Source of the DNA: an uncultured Odoribacter sp.
Lineage (GTDB): Bacteria; Bacteroidota; Bacteroidia; Bacteroidales; Marinifilaceae
NCBI GenBank assembly: GCA_900541415.1
Contig: UQJP01000035.1
Coordinates: forward strand, 1-35,715
Direction of reading: 5' to 3'
DNA: 35,715 nt
A model generated the notes under the pieces. It was given only the letters and a program-made list of their open reading frames with translations. It did not search any database and had not been told where the DNA came from. Positions 1-10,208 of this stretch are shown here, piece by piece (within the stretch, counting starts at the first letter, position 1; each line of letters opens with the position of its first letter). The position numbers and the translations under genes are program-made.

Positions 1-48
1 AAAACGAACGTTTTTAATGGATCAAACAAACTTTTCTATGAACATAAT
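1..48 (+). promoter_or_regulatory. Upstream block shared by both operons, plus copy
   Basis: The segment CGTTTTTAATGGAT (9-22) followed by ATGAACATAAT (38-48) resembles, in the same order, CGTTTTTATTGGAT and ATGAACGTAAT upstream of the minus-strand operon (35712-35679 read in reverse). The distance between the start points of the two blocks is 29 bases here and 23 there, and the rest of the two leaders is unlike. Retention of these short blocks suggests the mirror duplication included the control region and that they belong to a promoter or regulator site. No clean Bacteroides -33/-7 promoter pair can be assigned, so the role is inferred. Confidence 0.35.
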
Positions 49-151
49 TTTACGGGAAAACTAATCGGAATGGGCGGTGATATACCTTCATTCTATCCTT
101 TATGCAAAATCAAAAAACAATAATTACACAAAACCACAAAAAACGGTGTCT

Positions 152-2331
152 ATGAGAATTCTAACAAAAAAGATTTGGATTATGCTTTTGACTCTTCTTA
201 CATGCACGGCATGCGAGAAAGAGATTGATAAGTATTACGAACGTCCTGATTTCCTAAAAGGGAATGCTTACGAATTTATGGTAGGCAGAGGGAACTTCAA
301 GTATTTTCTTCAGGCGGCAGAATTGGTGGGATATGACAATATCCTTAACGGGAGAGGATTATGTACGGTGATGGCCCCGAATGACGAAGCTTTTCAGCTT
401 TGGTTGCAAAAACACAACTACAGCTCGTTAAGCGATGTGCCTTTAGCTGATCTGACCACCCTCGTTACTTCCTTAATCGTACAAAATGCCTATGAGGAAG
501 ACTACATGTTGAGTTTCCACATGAATTCCGAAAATGGAAATAAAGGCGACGGACTGGCGTACAAATTCAAAAGCTATTGCATCCCTGCTCCCCGGGTTAT
601 GACCGACCCGCTTACAGACAAACGGATCAATATGGGAAGCCGCCAGAGGTATTTATCGGTAGTTTCAACCCGGATGTTCAAGGCGTTGAAATGTACGAAC
701 TATGCCGATAATTACAAATACTTCTTCCCGAATGTAAACTGGCAGGGAGAGGATGACAAACTGTATGTAGGCGATGCTGCCGTTATTGAAGCGGCCATTC
801 CTACCGTGGTAAGATTTACATTTTGGATAAAGTGGCCGAACCGTTGCGAACCATTTACCAGGCCATCGAACAGCCGGCGAAAAACGATTTTTCCGACTTC
901 TTAAAGTTGTATGACCGTTTTGCAGAAACGAGTGTAAAATCTACAACAGACGGCGATACGCTTTACCACTACAATCACTATCGTATGGCCAGCAAAAGCG
1001 GTGTGCAGATCGGCGATCAACTTCCGTGCCTGGCAAGTGAATGGTCTTACCACGGAGAATTGGACGGAGCACGTCCGTATTACGAATTATATATGCGTTA
1101 TACCTACAACTGCTTCGCTCCCACCAACGGAGCTCTTCAGGATTTCTACCAGAAGTACTTCACCGGATTCAACAGCCTTGACGATGTTCCTCAACTGACC
1201 TTGTACTATTTATTAAAAGCACATGCCAGAGAACAGCAGACCATCATCATGCCGGAAAATTTTGAAACAAACGGAATAAAGGGCGAATATGGAGAAAAAT
1301 GGGATCTTACCCGTGCGAATGTCGTAAACCACGAATTCTGTACCAACGGTTTATTATATGGTATCGACAAGGTGTTTACACCTACAATGTTCGAGATCAT
1401 CACCAAACCTTTGTTCTCTACTCCGGATTTTGCAATTACAGCAAACATGTTCTTTAAATCGGGAGAGTTCGTAACCCTGGTAGATCCCACCCCGGACCGT
1501 TTCACCCTGTTCATTCAGGCGGATACCACCTTGGTGAACCAGTATAACATGAACCTGGATTACGGTAACGACTATTTCAATGACAGCAATGAGAAAGTGA
1601 AACTCGACAATACAGTGCTTAATGCCACGGACATGCAAACCATGGTAGAGTCACACATTGTGAATGGAGCTGCGATCCGGAATTTCAATACACGGGCATT
1701 CTACGCTATGAAGAACCCTTTCACCTATGTATATACAGAGGGTGGAGAAATCCACGGAGAAAACGGTGCAGCACTGGAGATCCTGAATTCCTGGGAAACC
1801 GCCAACGGCCCCACCTATCAGATCAGTGGCATGTTTGAGAAAAGCACTTTGGGCATGATCGACATCCTGAAAAATAATTATAAGGATTTCTACGATCTGC
1901 TGAAAACAGCCGGCATCATTGTTACAAAAGACAAGAAGGATGCATTCAACGAAATTTCCGAAGGTGAAAGAGCAATTATTTTCGCACCTGCCAATGGAAC
2001 TTTGGATAAAACAGCGTTGGCTGCCCTTTCGAAAGAAGACCTGGCCCAATACCTGAACTATTTTATCGTGCCGTTAAACGCGAATGTGATGAGCGACTAT
2101 ATCCTTCCGAACTATGGTAGCGAAATGAAAGTGAAAACCCTGAGAACCAATAAAGAATTAACGACTCCCTACCAAAAGGTATACTCGGAATTAGACGTTC
2201 GGTTCTCTGGCAACAGCTTAAGTCTGATTAACGAAGCAGGTACTCAAAATATTCTGACCAACGGGGAAGTGCCTTTCTTTGCAACAGACGGACTGATCTA
2301 TTGCGTTACGGATGTAATTCAACCCAAATAA
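152..2331 (+). pseudogene. Four-repeat FAS1 (fasciclin) surface lipoprotein, frameshifted
   Basis: First gene of the plus operon. The start at 152 (MRILTKK) matches the start of the intact 729-residue paralog at 33438-35627; an upstream in-frame ATG at 77 has no counterpart there. A lipoprotein signal peptide ends at Cys21 and is followed by EKE. The first FAS1 domain is readable to about position 790 (YVGDAAVIEA). The frame then breaks: the homologous sequence continues (GKIYILDK, then FAS1 repeats 2-4) in another frame to the stop at 2331. Adding one G to the GG at 793-794 restores an uninterrupted protein of about 726 residues aligned with the paralog. As written, the original frame ends at 904. 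The rest is undamaged, so this may be a recent mutation, a phase change or a base-calling error. If real, a truncated one-domain lipoprotein is made. FAS1 domains generally mediate adhesion; the ligand here is unknown. Confidence 0.85.
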
Positions 2332-2349
2332 CAATATAAATATCTGAAT

Positions 2350-5300
2350 ATGAAGATAATGTATTTTAAAATATTACTTCTTTGCCTGACACTGCTACCT
2401 TTGGGAGCCAGTGCGCAAAATGTTTTGCGAGGAGTAGTAAAGGACAATACAGGCTCACTGATCGGAGCAACCGTATGTATTGTAAATAACGACGGGCGTG
2501 TGCTTAGCGGTGTCGTGACGAATGAGAACGGAGAGTATAGCCTCCCTGTACCCGATGTGAAAGACATCAAAATTGAATATTCATTTGTGGGTTATAATTC
2601 ACAACGGATTACCTACAAACAACAAAAAGTTTTGAATATAACCCTTCAGGAAACCGCAACCGCACTGGACGAAGTTGTGGTTTCAGCCAAAGCGATCGAA
2701 CGAAACAATATGGGTATCGCTACCAAAGACCTCGGTATCGCCCAGCAAAAAATCGATCTGGAAGAATATCAGGATATGCCGGTAACTTCCGTTGAAGATA
2801 TGTTGCAGGGTAAACTGGCGAACGTGGACATCGTTTCCTCATCGGGAGACCCCGGAGCCCGGAGTTCTATCCGTATTCGTGGTACCAGTTCTTTGAACGC
2901 CAGCAACGAACCTTTGATCGTAATCGACGATATTCCGTACGAAACCGAGATTAACGAGGATTTTGCCTGGAGTTCGGCTACCGACGAAGATTTAGGAGCT
3001 TTGGTAAACATCGCCCCCAGTGATATTGCTTCCATTACAGTATTGAAGGATGCCGCAGCAACCGCTATTTGGGGTTCGAAAGCTGCAGGCGGTGTATTGT
3101 TGATCACCACAAAAAAAGGAACCAAAGGAAAACCCCGGTTCTCCATTACTCAAAAATTCAACATCAAGAAAGAACCGAAAGGTGTTCCGATGCTGAATGC
3201 AGAGCAATATGTGACTTTAATGCAGGACGGAATCTGGAATATGGTTCGTGATAACAACTTCAGCCACTCCGGAAACTATCCGCAGTATCTGGATAAATAT
3301 CCGGACATTCGTTTCGACCCGACCTACCAATGGTACAACGAATTTAACCAAAACACAGACTGGTTGGATTTAGTGACGAAAAACGCATTTACCAGCGAAA
3401 CCAACTTCTCTATGTCGGGAGGTGGTGACCGTGCAACCTATCGTTTTTCTGCAGGTTATCTGTCAGAAGGAGGTACCACTATCGGTACAAGCCTGAAACG
3501 TATCACCACCCGTTTGAATGTGGATTATAACTTCTCGAAAAAATTGAGAGTATCGGCTGCCTTCTCTTATGCAGAAAGTAATCAGGATGCCAATTACACC
3601 GCAAGCGGAATGGCTAACGTCAGATCGCACGCCCGGAATAAAATGCCGAACATGAGCCCGTATGTATTGGATGAAAACGGAGATCCGACGGACGAATATT
3701 TCACCAACCCGATTACGGATCCCTGTATCCAGGGTACCTGGTCAAGCGGAAAGCAATACAACCCCGTGGCTATGGCGAAAGAGTCTATCAACAACACCAT
3801 CAGCCGTAGCATGCGTGTGTCGTTCAACTTGAGATACCAGATTCTGAACAGCTTGCTTTTAACGGAAGATATTGCTTTCGACTTAGGATCGACCAAAAAC
3901 AAAAAATTCTTACCGAACTCGGCTATCGGTGTGAAATGGACCGATTCCGACTATAACAACGGTTCTGACAACATGTCAGACAACATCACGGTAAATACCA
4001 ATACCAAATTGATCTTTACCAAAACTTTCAATGAAGTGCACAAAGTGGTATTCACCGGAATGGCACAAACGAGAGATTATAACTATGCCAGCTATTCCAG
4101 CGCCATGAGCGGTTTCGGTTCTTCGGAAGTTGCCGACCCGACAGCAGGCGGAAAGATCACCAGCCTGAATTCCGGAACTTCACAAAACCGTAGCGTAGGT
4201 TTTCTGGCTAACGGCCACTACAACTATGCCGACCGTTACATGATTACTGCCGGCGTCCGTTACGACGGAAACTCCAAAATGGGTAAAAACTCCCGTTGGG
4301 GATCTTTCCCAAGCGTAAGTTTGGCCTGGCGTATCAGCAACGAACGTTTCCTGCTTGAAAAAGAATGGATCGACGAACTGAAATTACGTGCCAGCTGGGG
4401 TAAGAGTGGTACTTCACCATCCGGTAACTATACCTATATCGGAAAATTCAGCAGTAACGGCAACTACATGGACATGAGTGCAATCAAGCCGGAATCCATC
4501 CAGTTGAACAACCTGAAATGGGAAACCGTTACCCAGTGGAACGCAGGTTTGGACATCAACCTATTCCAGGGAAAATTAGGCGTGGTATTGGAATACTACA
4601 AAAAGACAACCGACGACCTGCTGCAAACCAGTGTGCCTATCCAGAGTACTTCAGGTTTCTCTTCTATCGGTTATTTCAACTCCGGAAAAGTGGAAAACCG
4701 GGGATGGGAAATTATGATCGACCTGAAAGACATTGTTAAAATCGGTGATTTCACTTTCGGAATTTCCAATTTGAACTTGTCGCGGAACCGGAACCGGGTA
4801 TTGGAACTCCCGTCCAACATGAAGTTTGAAAGCTATACTTTCGGAAACGGTAACTATGCGCAGAACGTTGTGATCGGCAACCCGATCGGCTCATTCTACG
4901 GTTACAAGTACAATGGTGTATACCAGAACTACAATCAAACCTTAGCCCGTGACCCGCAAGGCAATGTCATTCAGAACATTTACGGCGAGCAAGTTGTTAC
5001 AACCATCAACAACCGGGAAGTAAAACCGGGTGATGCCAATTATGCCGACATCAACAACGACGGTATCATCGACAAATATGACATCGTTTACCTGGGTAAC
5101 TCCATGCCGATCCTGACCGGAGGTGCCACGCTGAATTTCAAATGGAGAAACCTTCGTTTGAGAGGTTCATTCCAAACCCGTATCGGGCAAAGCGTTATCA
5201 ATAAAGCGCGTATGAACTCGGAAGCGATGTATAATGCCAACAACCAGAGTACCTCCGTATTGAAAAGATGGAGATATGAAGGTGACGATACCGACATCCC

Positions 5301-5607
5301 AAGAGCTTTGTATAACACCGGATATAACTACCTCGGTTCCGACCGTTTCGTAGAAAAAGCTTCTTTCCTGCGTTTGAAAGACTTGTATCTGGGATATACC
5401 CTGCCGAAAAAGGCTATTAAGAAATTAGGCCTTCAAAATTTCACCTGCTACATCACGGCTTATGATATTTTCACCTGGACCAACTACAAAGGCCAGGATC
5501 CGGAAGTGGGTATCGGAGGCTCTAAAGGTATCTATCAGTTAGCGACCGACGACAGTTATACGCCGCGTCCTTTCAGATTAGCATTAGGTTTGACCATCGA
5601 TTTTTAA
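2350..5607 (+). CDS. SusC-family TonB-dependent outer-membrane transporter (SusC-A)
   Basis: This 1085-residue protein is an outer-membrane beta-barrel that imports oligomers with TonB energy, paired with the SusD that follows. A Sec signal peptide ends near ASA-Q (about residue 22). A carboxypeptidase-regulatory-like domain follows (about 25-100, with GVVKDNTGSLIGATV). Then come a TonB box (DEVVVSA, 107-113), a plug domain (about 140-256, with SIRIRGTSSLNASNEPLIVID) and a barrel ending in the aromatic TIDF. There is no N-terminal STN domain, so direct signalling to an anti-sigma factor is not expected. The gene lies 18 bases after the FAS1 gene and 12 bases before SusD-A. It is paralogous to the minus-strand gene at 30157-33420: the plug and early barrel are closely similar, while several internal segments differ. 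The transported ligand is unknown. Confidence 0.95.
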   Translation: MKIMYFKILLLCLTLLPLGASAQNVLRGVVKDNTGSLIGATVCIVNNDGRVLSGVVTNENGEYSLPVPDVKDIKIEYSFVGYNSQRITYKQQKVLNITLQETATALDEVVVSAKAIERNNMGIATKDLGIAQQKIDLEEYQDMPVTSVEDMLQGKLANVDIVSSSGDPGARSSIRIRGTSSLNASNEPLIVIDDIPYETEINEDFAWSSATDEDLGALVNIAPSDIASITVLKDAAATAIWGSKAAGGVLLITTKKGTKGKPRFSITQKFNIKKEPKGVPMLNAEQYVTLMQDGIWNMVRDNNFSHSGNYPQYLDKYPDIRFDPTYQWYNEFNQNTDWLDLVTKNAFTSETNFSMSGGGDRATYRFSAGYLSEGGTTIGTSLKRITTRLNVDYNFSKKLRVSAAFSYAESNQDANYTASGMANVRSHARNKMPNMSPYVLDENGDPTDEYFTNPITDPCIQGTWSSGKQYNPVAMAKESINNTISRSMRVSFNLRYQILNSLLLTEDIAFDLGSTKNKKFLPNSAIGVKWTDSDYNNGSDNMSDNITVNTNTKLIFTKTFNEVHKVVFTGMAQTRDYNYASYSSAMSGFGSSEVADPTAGGKITSLNSGTSQNRSVGFLANGHYNYADRYMITAGVRYDGNSKMGKNSRWGSFPSVSLAWRISNERFLLEKEWIDELKLRASWGKSGTSPSGNYTYIGKFSSNGNYMDMSAIKPESIQLNNLKWETVTQWNAGLDINLFQGKLGVVLEYYKKTTDDLLQTSVPIQSTSGFSSIGYFNSGKVENRGWEIMIDLKDIVKIGDFTFGISNLNLSRNRNRVLELPSNMKFESYTFGNGNYAQNVVIGNPIGSFYGYKYNGVYQNYNQTLARDPQGNVIQNIYGEQVVTTINNREVKPGDANYADINNDGIIDKYDIVYLGNSMPILTGGATLNFKWRNLRLRGSFQTRIGQSVINKARMNSEAMYNANNQSTSVLKRWRYEGDDTDIPRALYNTGYNYLGSDRFVEKASFLRLKDLYLGYTLPKKAIKKLGLQNFTCYITAYDIFTWTNYKGQDPEVGIGGSKGIYQLATDDSYTPRPFRLALGLTIDF

Positions 5608-5619
5608 ATTCAACAGGTT

Positions 5620-7131
5620 ATGAAAAAAACAATCAGAAATATTATATTATATTCGGCAACATTGCTCATGCTGTATGTTCCGACAGGCTGTAACTCCTGG
5701 CTGGACCTGTTGCCGACCAACGACCAGACAACCGACCGTTACTGGGAATCGAAAGAAGAAGTGGAAGCTGTTCTGGCCTCAGCCTACAAACAGCTCCGCG
5801 CCGACGCTTGCCAGGAAAGATATGTGCTTTGGGGGGAACTGAGAGGCGACGGAATTGCCCTGACCAGTGCCACCAGCAACGCAGCCAAAATTAAGAGTCT
5901 CGATATTCTGACAGACAATAGCGTTTGTCAATGGAGTGCTTTTTATACGGCAATCGGTTATGCGAACTCTGTTCTGAAATACGGACCTACCGTATTGGAA
6001 AAAGACCCGACGTTCTCACAGGAACTGATGAACTCTTATGCAGCGGAAGCCGTATTCATTCGTTCACTTTGCTATTTCTACCTGGTGCGCACCTTCAATA
6101 ATGTGCCTTTGGTTACCGAGCCTTATGTGGACGATTCACAGGACTATGCCGTAGCTGCTTCTTCCGAAGCGGACGTGCTTGCACGCCTTGTTTCCGATCT
6201 TGAGAACAACCTGAGTAAATGTAAAACAGGATACGAATCGGATCAATCCAACCCCTGGCAAAACAAAGGAAGGGCAACCCGCTGGGCTTACCACGCTTTG
6301 TTAGCCGACATCTATTTGTGGCAGGGAAACTACGACAAATGTATCCACCATTGCGATGAGCTGGAAACTTCCCAAAAGTTCAGATTGATGGAAAAAGAAG
6401 ACTGGTTCAAGAATTTCTATCCGGGTAACACCGATGAAAATATCTTCGAACTTCAGTGGAGCAAAACGGTAGACAACAGCACCAGCAAATTCTATTCCTG
6501 GTATATGAACGGGAAAGATCCTTCCCCGCTTTCTACCTATATCATTTCCGATAAAAGCAAAGAATTGTTTACCGAAACTCTGGAAAAAGACATTCGTGGC
6601 GACAATGGTTCTTATATGGATGTAACCGGAAAAATATGGAAATTCGGTGGTACCGATTATCAAAATATAGGAGGTAGTATTCGTACCTATGAAGATAATA
6701 ACTGGATTTTCTACCGCTATGCCGACATCCGCCTGATGAAGGCTGAAGCGTTAGTAATGAAAGGTGACATTCAGGGAGCCAAAGACATCGTTCAGGATGA
6801 AATCCGGGCAAGAGCCGGATATAATACCCAGATCGATTTACCTGCCAATGAATACGACGCCTTGCTCATGGTGATGAAAGAACGGCAACGGGAATTCATC
6901 GGAGAAGGGAAACGCTGGTTCGATATTCTCCGGGTGGCCAAACGCGATGATTTCAAATACAAACAATATTTATTGGATGTATTGCTGGAAAGTGTATCGG
7001 CAAAAGATTACGCAGTGTGGGCATCTAAATTGTCGGATGTGAACAGTTACTACCTGCCGATCTACAAAACAGAAATAGACAATGGCAAGGGTGTATTGGA
7101 ACAAAATCCATATTATAAAGACCTTGATTAA
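5620..7131 (+). CDS. SusD/RagB-family surface lipoprotein (SusD-A)
   Basis: A 503-residue substrate-capturing lid for the preceding SusC. It has a lipoprotein signal peptide with Cys24 (VPTGC) followed by NSWLDLLP, a typical SusD mature start. The N-terminal helical SusD-like region contains RYWESKEEVEAVLASAY and YFYLVRTFNNVPLVTEPY. The C-terminal RagB/SusD signature ERQREFIGEGKRWFDILR is present. Length is normal for the family (about 500 residues). It is 12 bases from SusC-A and is translated in the same operon. The counterpart on the minus strand is 28665-30146. SusD proteins form a hinged lid on the SusC barrel; the glycan or peptide bound here cannot be read from sequence. Confidence 0.95.
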   Translation: MKKTIRNIILYSATLLMLYVPTGCNSWLDLLPTNDQTTDRYWESKEEVEAVLASAYKQLRADACQERYVLWGELRGDGIALTSATSNAAKIKSLDILTDNSVCQWSAFYTAIGYANSVLKYGPTVLEKDPTFSQELMNSYAAEAVFIRSLCYFYLVRTFNNVPLVTEPYVDDSQDYAVAASSEADVLARLVSDLENNLSKCKTGYESDQSNPWQNKGRATRWAYHALLADIYLWQGNYDKCIHHCDELETSQKFRLMEKEDWFKNFYPGNTDENIFELQWSKTVDNSTSKFYSWYMNGKDPSPLSTYIISDKSKELFTETLEKDIRGDNGSYMDVTGKIWKFGGTDYQNIGGSIRTYEDNNWIFYRYADIRLMKAEALVMKGDIQGAKDIVQDEIRARAGYNTQIDLPANEYDALLMVMKERQREFIGEGKRWFDILRVAKRDDFKYKQYLLDVLLESVSAKDYAVWASKLSDVNSYYLPIYKTEIDNGKGVLEQNPYYKDLD

Positions 7132-7153
7132 AGTAAATATTAAAATTCAATAT

Positions 7154-8689
7154 ATGAAAAAGATACTTCTATTATCAGGCCTACTGCTCCTATCCCTTTG
7201 GATGGTGCGCTGTAAAGACTCATTGGAAGATACTACTTTTGCTACGGCATCGGAAAAACCTGTGGGGATTTTCCTGGAGGGACAGCCGGAGTATTCCGAA
7301 TGGGTAAAATTATTGAAGAGGACCAACCTTTTCAATGCGCTGAACATTAGCAAGACCAAATTTACCTGCTTTGTTGCAGATAACGATGCAGTACAAAAAT
7401 ACTTACAGGCAAAAGGGTATGCTACAATCGAAGACATTCCTATGGCGGATGCGATCTACCTGATGCGTTATCACATCATTCCGGGAAATGCCTACACACA
7501 CTCTACGTTTTCAGGACAGATTCTCGATACGACGGCGTCCGGCGACTACCTGACGGTGAAATACCGGGAAGGCGGTATCAATGCCATGTATGTAAACGAC
7601 TATTCTTTGATCATCCGTAAAGACATACAAACGATCAACGGATACCTGCATAAAATCGACCAACTTCTGGATCCGATCACGAAATCGGTCTGGGATCTGA
7701 TCAGCGAACAGAGCAGTTACTCCATTTTCAAGGAAGCACTTGAATATTGCCAACTGGACGAATGGATGAAAGCGCGGAATAAAACGGTGAATGAAAAGTC
7801 CGTACGGGATTATAAGACAGTCTTTATTGTATCGAACGAAACGTTCCAGGCTGATGGAATCAATTCTCTGGAAGACCTGAAAAACCGTTTCCCGAGCCAG
7901 CAAGGTACCAGTCAGGATTCCGTACTCCGGCAGTTCATGTTATACCATGTGATTAATTCATATTCGGATTTCGGCCAATTATCGGAATTTGATAAAGACG
8001 CAACGGAAAAAACCAAAAACTATGTGACGATGGCCACCAACCAGGTTCTTTCGGTTGAAGACCTGAACAAACAACTGGTAATCAACCGCTATGCCGATAG
8101 CGTTTTACTGGTTACCGACAAATATGACCAGCAAGCCAACAACGGCTACCTGCACGAAGTGAATAAAACCATGCCGATTGCAACACCGCGGCCTGCTAAA
8201 TTTATCTGGGAATTTACCGATATTGAAGATTGCCGGATTATGGAAGAGTACAGAAAAACCTCCCTTCCCGATCAAACACAATATATGATCGATCGTGAAA
8301 ATGCAACGGAAATCGAATGGTTTACTGTTCCCGATAACGACGGAGCTGTAAAATATAACATCAGAAGCGGCTGGACAAACGGTGACCTGTTATGGGTAAG
8401 CCTGGGCAATGTAGGCTGGGTTAAAGTGAAAACTCCCGTTATTGTAAAAGGGACTTATAAAATTACAATTCGGAAATTCAATTGGGGGAATCGTGGGAAA
8501 GCACAGGTATATATCGATGATGAAAAAATCGGTCCTGTACTTAATTTTACGAACCAAAGTGCAACACCGGAATATACCGTATTAGGAACAAAAACCTTCC
8601 CGGAGAATGCACGGCATTGGGTAAAACTGGTTTCTCTCAAATCCGGCGACACGGAAGTGGATCAATTAACTTTTGAACCTGTAAACTAA
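7154..8689 (+). CDS. FAS1-domain surface lipoprotein with C-terminal beta-sandwich
   Basis: 511 residues from the ATG at 7154. This start is chosen because MKKILLLSGLL begins a good lipoprotein signal peptide (Cys20, then KDSLED), and the upstream in-frame ATG at 7082 would overlap SusD-A. Two FAS1 domains are visible. The first starts at PEYSEWVKLL and includes FTCFVADNDAVQKYL and YHIIPGNAY. The second starts at SYSIFKEALEYCQ and includes TVFIVSNETF and YHVINSYSDF. The last 150 residues form a beta-rich domain ending VDQLTFEPVN, resembling jelly-roll carbohydrate-binding modules in pattern only. The acidic residues just after the lipidated Cys suggest export to the cell surface. The paralog is 27053-28642. 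The probable role is an accessory binding protein beside SusCD; no catalytic motif is seen. Confidence 0.85.
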   Translation: MKKILLLSGLLLLSLWMVRCKDSLEDTTFATASEKPVGIFLEGQPEYSEWVKLLKRTNLFNALNISKTKFTCFVADNDAVQKYLQAKGYATIEDIPMADAIYLMRYHIIPGNAYTHSTFSGQILDTTASGDYLTVKYREGGINAMYVNDYSLIIRKDIQTINGYLHKIDQLLDPITKSVWDLISEQSSYSIFKEALEYCQLDEWMKARNKTVNEKSVRDYKTVFIVSNETFQADGINSLEDLKNRFPSQQGTSQDSVLRQFMLYHVINSYSDFGQLSEFDKDATEKTKNYVTMATNQVLSVEDLNKQLVINRYADSVLLVTDKYDQQANNGYLHEVNKTMPIATPRPAKFIWEFTDIEDCRIMEEYRKTSLPDQTQYMIDRENATEIEWFTVPDNDGAVKYNIRSGWTNGDLLWVSLGNVGWVKVKTPVIVKGTYKITIRKFNWGNRGKAQVYIDDEKIGPVLNFTNQSATPEYTVLGTKTFPENARHWVKLVSLKSGDTEVDQLTFEPVN

Positions 8690-8696
8690 GTAAGTT

Positions 8697-10190
8697 ATGA
8701 AAAAAATAATATCAAGATTATTCGTTCTATTGCTCCTGTTCACCGGATGTCAGGATGATTGGAGTGATTTCTATAAGAACTCGGAGGGTGGCGAAACGGA
8801 TGCATCTGCAACAGAGAATCTTTTGGAATACCTGAAAAGTGTTCCGGAATATTCGGAATTTGTGAAATTGCTGGAAGAAACAAAAGTTTCAGAAGAGCTC
8901 ACCCGTAACCAGGTACTCACCGTATGGGCACCGACCAATGCAACCATGCCTGCGGATGTGGCCACGATGAGCGATAAAGACAAAGTAACGTTGTGTAAAA
9001 ATCACATCAATTATGTGGCTTTATATAACACCAAACTGACCGATGGAAAAGTGATTAAAACTTTGTCCGGGAAAAACCTGACTGTAAAAGAAAACGGAAC
9101 GGATCAGTTCGTATTCGACGGTCAGGAAGTAACCAAACTAAACCAGAAATGCACGAATGGAGTGATTCATGAAGTGGCTGGCTGGTTAATCCCGCGTAAG
9201 AATATTTTTGAATACATTCTGGAAGCAGGACCTGAATACTCAATTATCCGCGACTCCTTATTGGCACGGTGCGACACGGTGTTCAAACCGGGATTGAGTT
9301 TCCCGTTGGGTGTGGACGAATTGGGTAACACCATCTACGACTCGGTATTCGTGATTGAAAATGAATTGCTGGAATACAAAAGCGATATTCGTTCGGAAGA
9401 TGAAGATTTTACCATGTTCCTGCCGACAGACCAGTGCATCCACAACATGTATGAAGAAATGGAAGACTATTTCCATAGCTCCGGTTCATATATGACAAAC
9501 AGGGACTCTGTCAAATTTTTCGGCTGGATACTAAAATCTATCATTCACCAGGGCAAAATCGAAAACTATGCCGGCACGTACACTTCTCCTTACGGATACG
9601 AATGGCGTTCGGAAAAACAATTGGTTGTGGGAGGATATAAGAGTTTCAGTAACGGTTATGTATATGAAGTATCGAAAATCCATATTCCGAAATTCATGTA
9701 CCTGACTTCTGTAAAGTGCTATGCAAGTTATCTTTCAGAATTACCGGAAGATAAATTGGACGATTATCTGACAATGGGTAACGTGACCAGTTATAAATTA
9801 AACCAACAATACGACGGACATACCATCGTACAAGTATTGGGAAATAAGAGCGAGCCTGTGGCCTGGTATGAATTCAAAACTATAACCAAAGATTTGGAAG
9901 GTAATTTGATCGATGCAAAAATCAGCCCGGGACTTTATACCGTAAATGCCTCTTATCGAACCTATTTATGTGGTAACGTACGTTTATCTTTCAACGGAGA
10001 AGAGGTTGCAACTTACAATGTCAACAACAGTGGAAAATTTAACTATAAATCGGGAGAAATCCTAAGTAGTTATGAAGTGAAAGAAGAGTGGGGATTCAAT
10101 ATGATCAGTGTAAAACATGAAGATATAGGCAAAGCCGGACGTTTGATGCTGGAATATATTGAATTTATACCGACAAAGGATAATTATTAA
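8697..10190 (+). CDS. FAS1-domain surface lipoprotein, second type
   Basis: 497 residues, starting 7 bases after the previous stop. The lipoprotein signal peptide (FVLLLLFTGC, Cys18) is followed by QDDW, an acidic surface-export pattern. The first FAS1 domain begins at EYLKSVPEYSEFVKLL, has the TVWAPTNATMP box and the CKNHINYVALYN histidine region, and closes with NGVIHEVAGWLIPRKN. A second, more divergent FAS1 domain runs from EYSIIRDSLL through FTMFLPTDQCI to NGYVYEVSKIHIPK. The C-terminal 130 residues are beta-rich (SPGLYTVNASYRTYL to YIEFIP) and may bind ligand. Its first FAS1 domain resembles that of the preceding gene, suggesting an older tandem duplication. The paralog is 25534-27048. 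It is likely the accessory lipoprotein of the SusC-B/SusD-B pair that follows. Confidence 0.85.
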   Translation: MKKIISRLFVLLLLFTGCQDDWSDFYKNSEGGETDASATENLLEYLKSVPEYSEFVKLLEETKVSEELTRNQVLTVWAPTNATMPADVATMSDKDKVTLCKNHINYVALYNTKLTDGKVIKTLSGKNLTVKENGTDQFVFDGQEVTKLNQKCTNGVIHEVAGWLIPRKNIFEYILEAGPEYSIIRDSLLARCDTVFKPGLSFPLGVDELGNTIYDSVFVIENELLEYKSDIRSEDEDFTMFLPTDQCIHNMYEEMEDYFHSSGSYMTNRDSVKFFGWILKSIIHQGKIENYAGTYTSPYGYEWRSEKQLVVGGYKSFSNGYVYEVSKIHIPKFMYLTSVKCYASYLSELPEDKLDDYLTMGNVTSYKLNQQYDGHTIVQVLGNKSEPVAWYEFKTITKDLEGNLIDAKISPGLYTVNASYRTYLCGNVRLSFNGEEVATYNVNNSGKFNYKSGEILSSYEVKEEWGFNMISVKHEDIGKAGRLMLEYIEFIPTKDNY

Positions 10191-10208
10191 TCAGAAAAGA
10201 TTAAGAAT

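Noticed and set aside
77..151. Upstream ATG at 77 as start of the first FAS1 gene
   Set aside because: The added 25 residues have no signal-peptide character and no counterpart in the intact paralog, which aligns from 152.
823..2331. Downstream part of the frameshifted gene as an independent gene starting with TTG at 823
   Set aside because: It begins inside the first FAS1 domain, has no signal peptide, and continues the paralog alignment; it is the rest of one broken gene.
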